Under the pieces are notes generated by a model. The model saw nothing but the letters and a program-made list of their open reading frames with translations. It did not search any database and had not been told where the DNA came from. This document shows positions 5,613 through 5,922 of a stretch of DNA of 5,922 nt, piece by piece. A program made the position numbers and the translations under genes. Each line of letters begins with the position of its first letter. The stretch's first letter is position 1. The stretch comes from Pedobacter sp. UBA1654 (GTDB lineage Bacteria > Bacteroidota > Bacteroidia > Sphingobacteriales > Sphingobacteriaceae): assembly GCA_002320935.1 (NCBI GenBank), contig DCLG01000029.1, positions 15,673 to 21,594 on the forward strand, read 5' to 3'.

Positions 5613-5922
5613 CTAAACGGATTCACTTCTAAATGAAGTTGGGGCTATGCCAGTTTGTTTCTTGAAAAAATTATTGAAATATGTTGGATACTCATAGCCC
5701 AGGCTATGTGATATTTCCGCAATGTTCCATGCTGTATGCGAAAGCAAGGCTTTTGCCTCTGCAACAATGCGCTCATTTAAATGCACAGTAGTTGTTTTGC
5801 CAGTAACCTCTCTTACGGCGCGGTTCAGGTGATTAACATGAACAGAAAGCAATTCCGCAAATTGATTAGGTGTTCGTAGACTAAGCGGCCTTTGGAAGTC
5901 TACTGGAAATTGCCTGTCCAGT
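5613..5922 (-). CDS. AraC-family transcriptional regulator, C-terminal part (5' end outside window)
   Basis: Only the last 102 residues are in the window, and the frame stays open to the edge. They make up an AraC-type DNA-binding domain with two helix-turn-helix units: TPNQFAELLSVHVNHLNRAV near the start, and WNIAEISHSLGYEYPTYFNNFF followed by KKQTGIAPTSFR, the normal end of the family. The VHVNHLNRAVREVTGKTT stretch is typical of Bacteroidota members, whose missing N-terminal part is a cupin-like sensor. The TTG inside the frame at 5852 is not a real start. The HAD gene follows 120 bases downstream on the same strand and may be a target or may simply be adjacent. The sequence is clearly different from the AraC protein at 3210-4070, so the two are not recent duplicates. 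Confidence 0.88.
   Translation of the reverse strand, partial: LDRQFPVDFQRPLSLRTPNQFAELLSVHVNHLNRAVREVTGKTTTVHLNERIVAEAKALLSHTAWNIAEISHSLGYEYPTYFNNFFKKQTGIAPTSFRSESV

Noticed and set aside
5543..5647. Minus-strand open run ending in DIDEYFTTTIARYINQKI between the second AraC gene and the HAD gene
   Set aside because: It reads protein-like but is only about 33 codons, has no start codon, and overlaps the AraC end, which itself terminates normally. A translated search could revive it as a gene remnant.

Overview
The window looks like part of a chromosome from a Bacteroidota bacterium, most likely a Sphingobacteriaceae relative (Sphingobacterium/Pedobacter type). This rests on AT-rich sequence with long AT-rich gaps, the style of the SerA ACT tail, the Crp/Fnr- and AraC-type regulators (their sequences resemble those typical of Bacteroidota), A-rich leaders instead of strong Shine-Dalgarno sites, and Bacteroidota-like promoter boxes (TAnnTTTG). 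No rRNA, tRNA, CRISPR array, recognisable insertion sequence or phage gene was seen.

Layout. Positions 1-376 (+) hold the C-terminal end of D-3-phosphoglycerate dehydrogenase (serA), whose first ~60 bases do not read as SerA in any single frame. Positions 377-644 are a repeat-rich gap: a tandem 14-bp repeat, a perfect 12-bp inverted repeat, and a possible 32-residue membrane peptide with a strong ribosome binding site. Positions 645-1240 (+) are a Crp/Fnr-family regulator gene broken by one missing base. Positions 1332-1709 (+) encode a small VOC (glyoxalase-fold) protein with an intact metal-binding quartet. It converges on an Old Yellow Enzyme family flavin oxidoreductase of the YqjM type (2069-3121, -), with a strong hairpin between them. 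A divergent AraC regulator (3210-4070, +) shares an 88-bp promoter region with the oxidoreductase, and that region contains an imperfect 37-bp dyad. After a 349-bp gap come a small unrecognised protein (4420-4635, -), a HAD-superfamily phosphatase (4827-5492, -) and the C-terminal DNA-binding part of a second AraC regulator (5613 to the window end, -).

How the genes may work together (inference). The flavin reductase and its divergent AraC protein form a classic regulator/target pair. A VOC protein beside an ene-reductase recalls the E. coli nemA-gloA electrophile response, so the middle of the window may be a small reactive-electrophile defence neighbourhood. The Crp-like gene may once have controlled the VOC gene. 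SerA is a housekeeping neighbour. I see no clear new multi-gene system. The most checkable oddities are the crp frameshift, the repeat cluster after serA, the divergent dyad and the two small ORFs.
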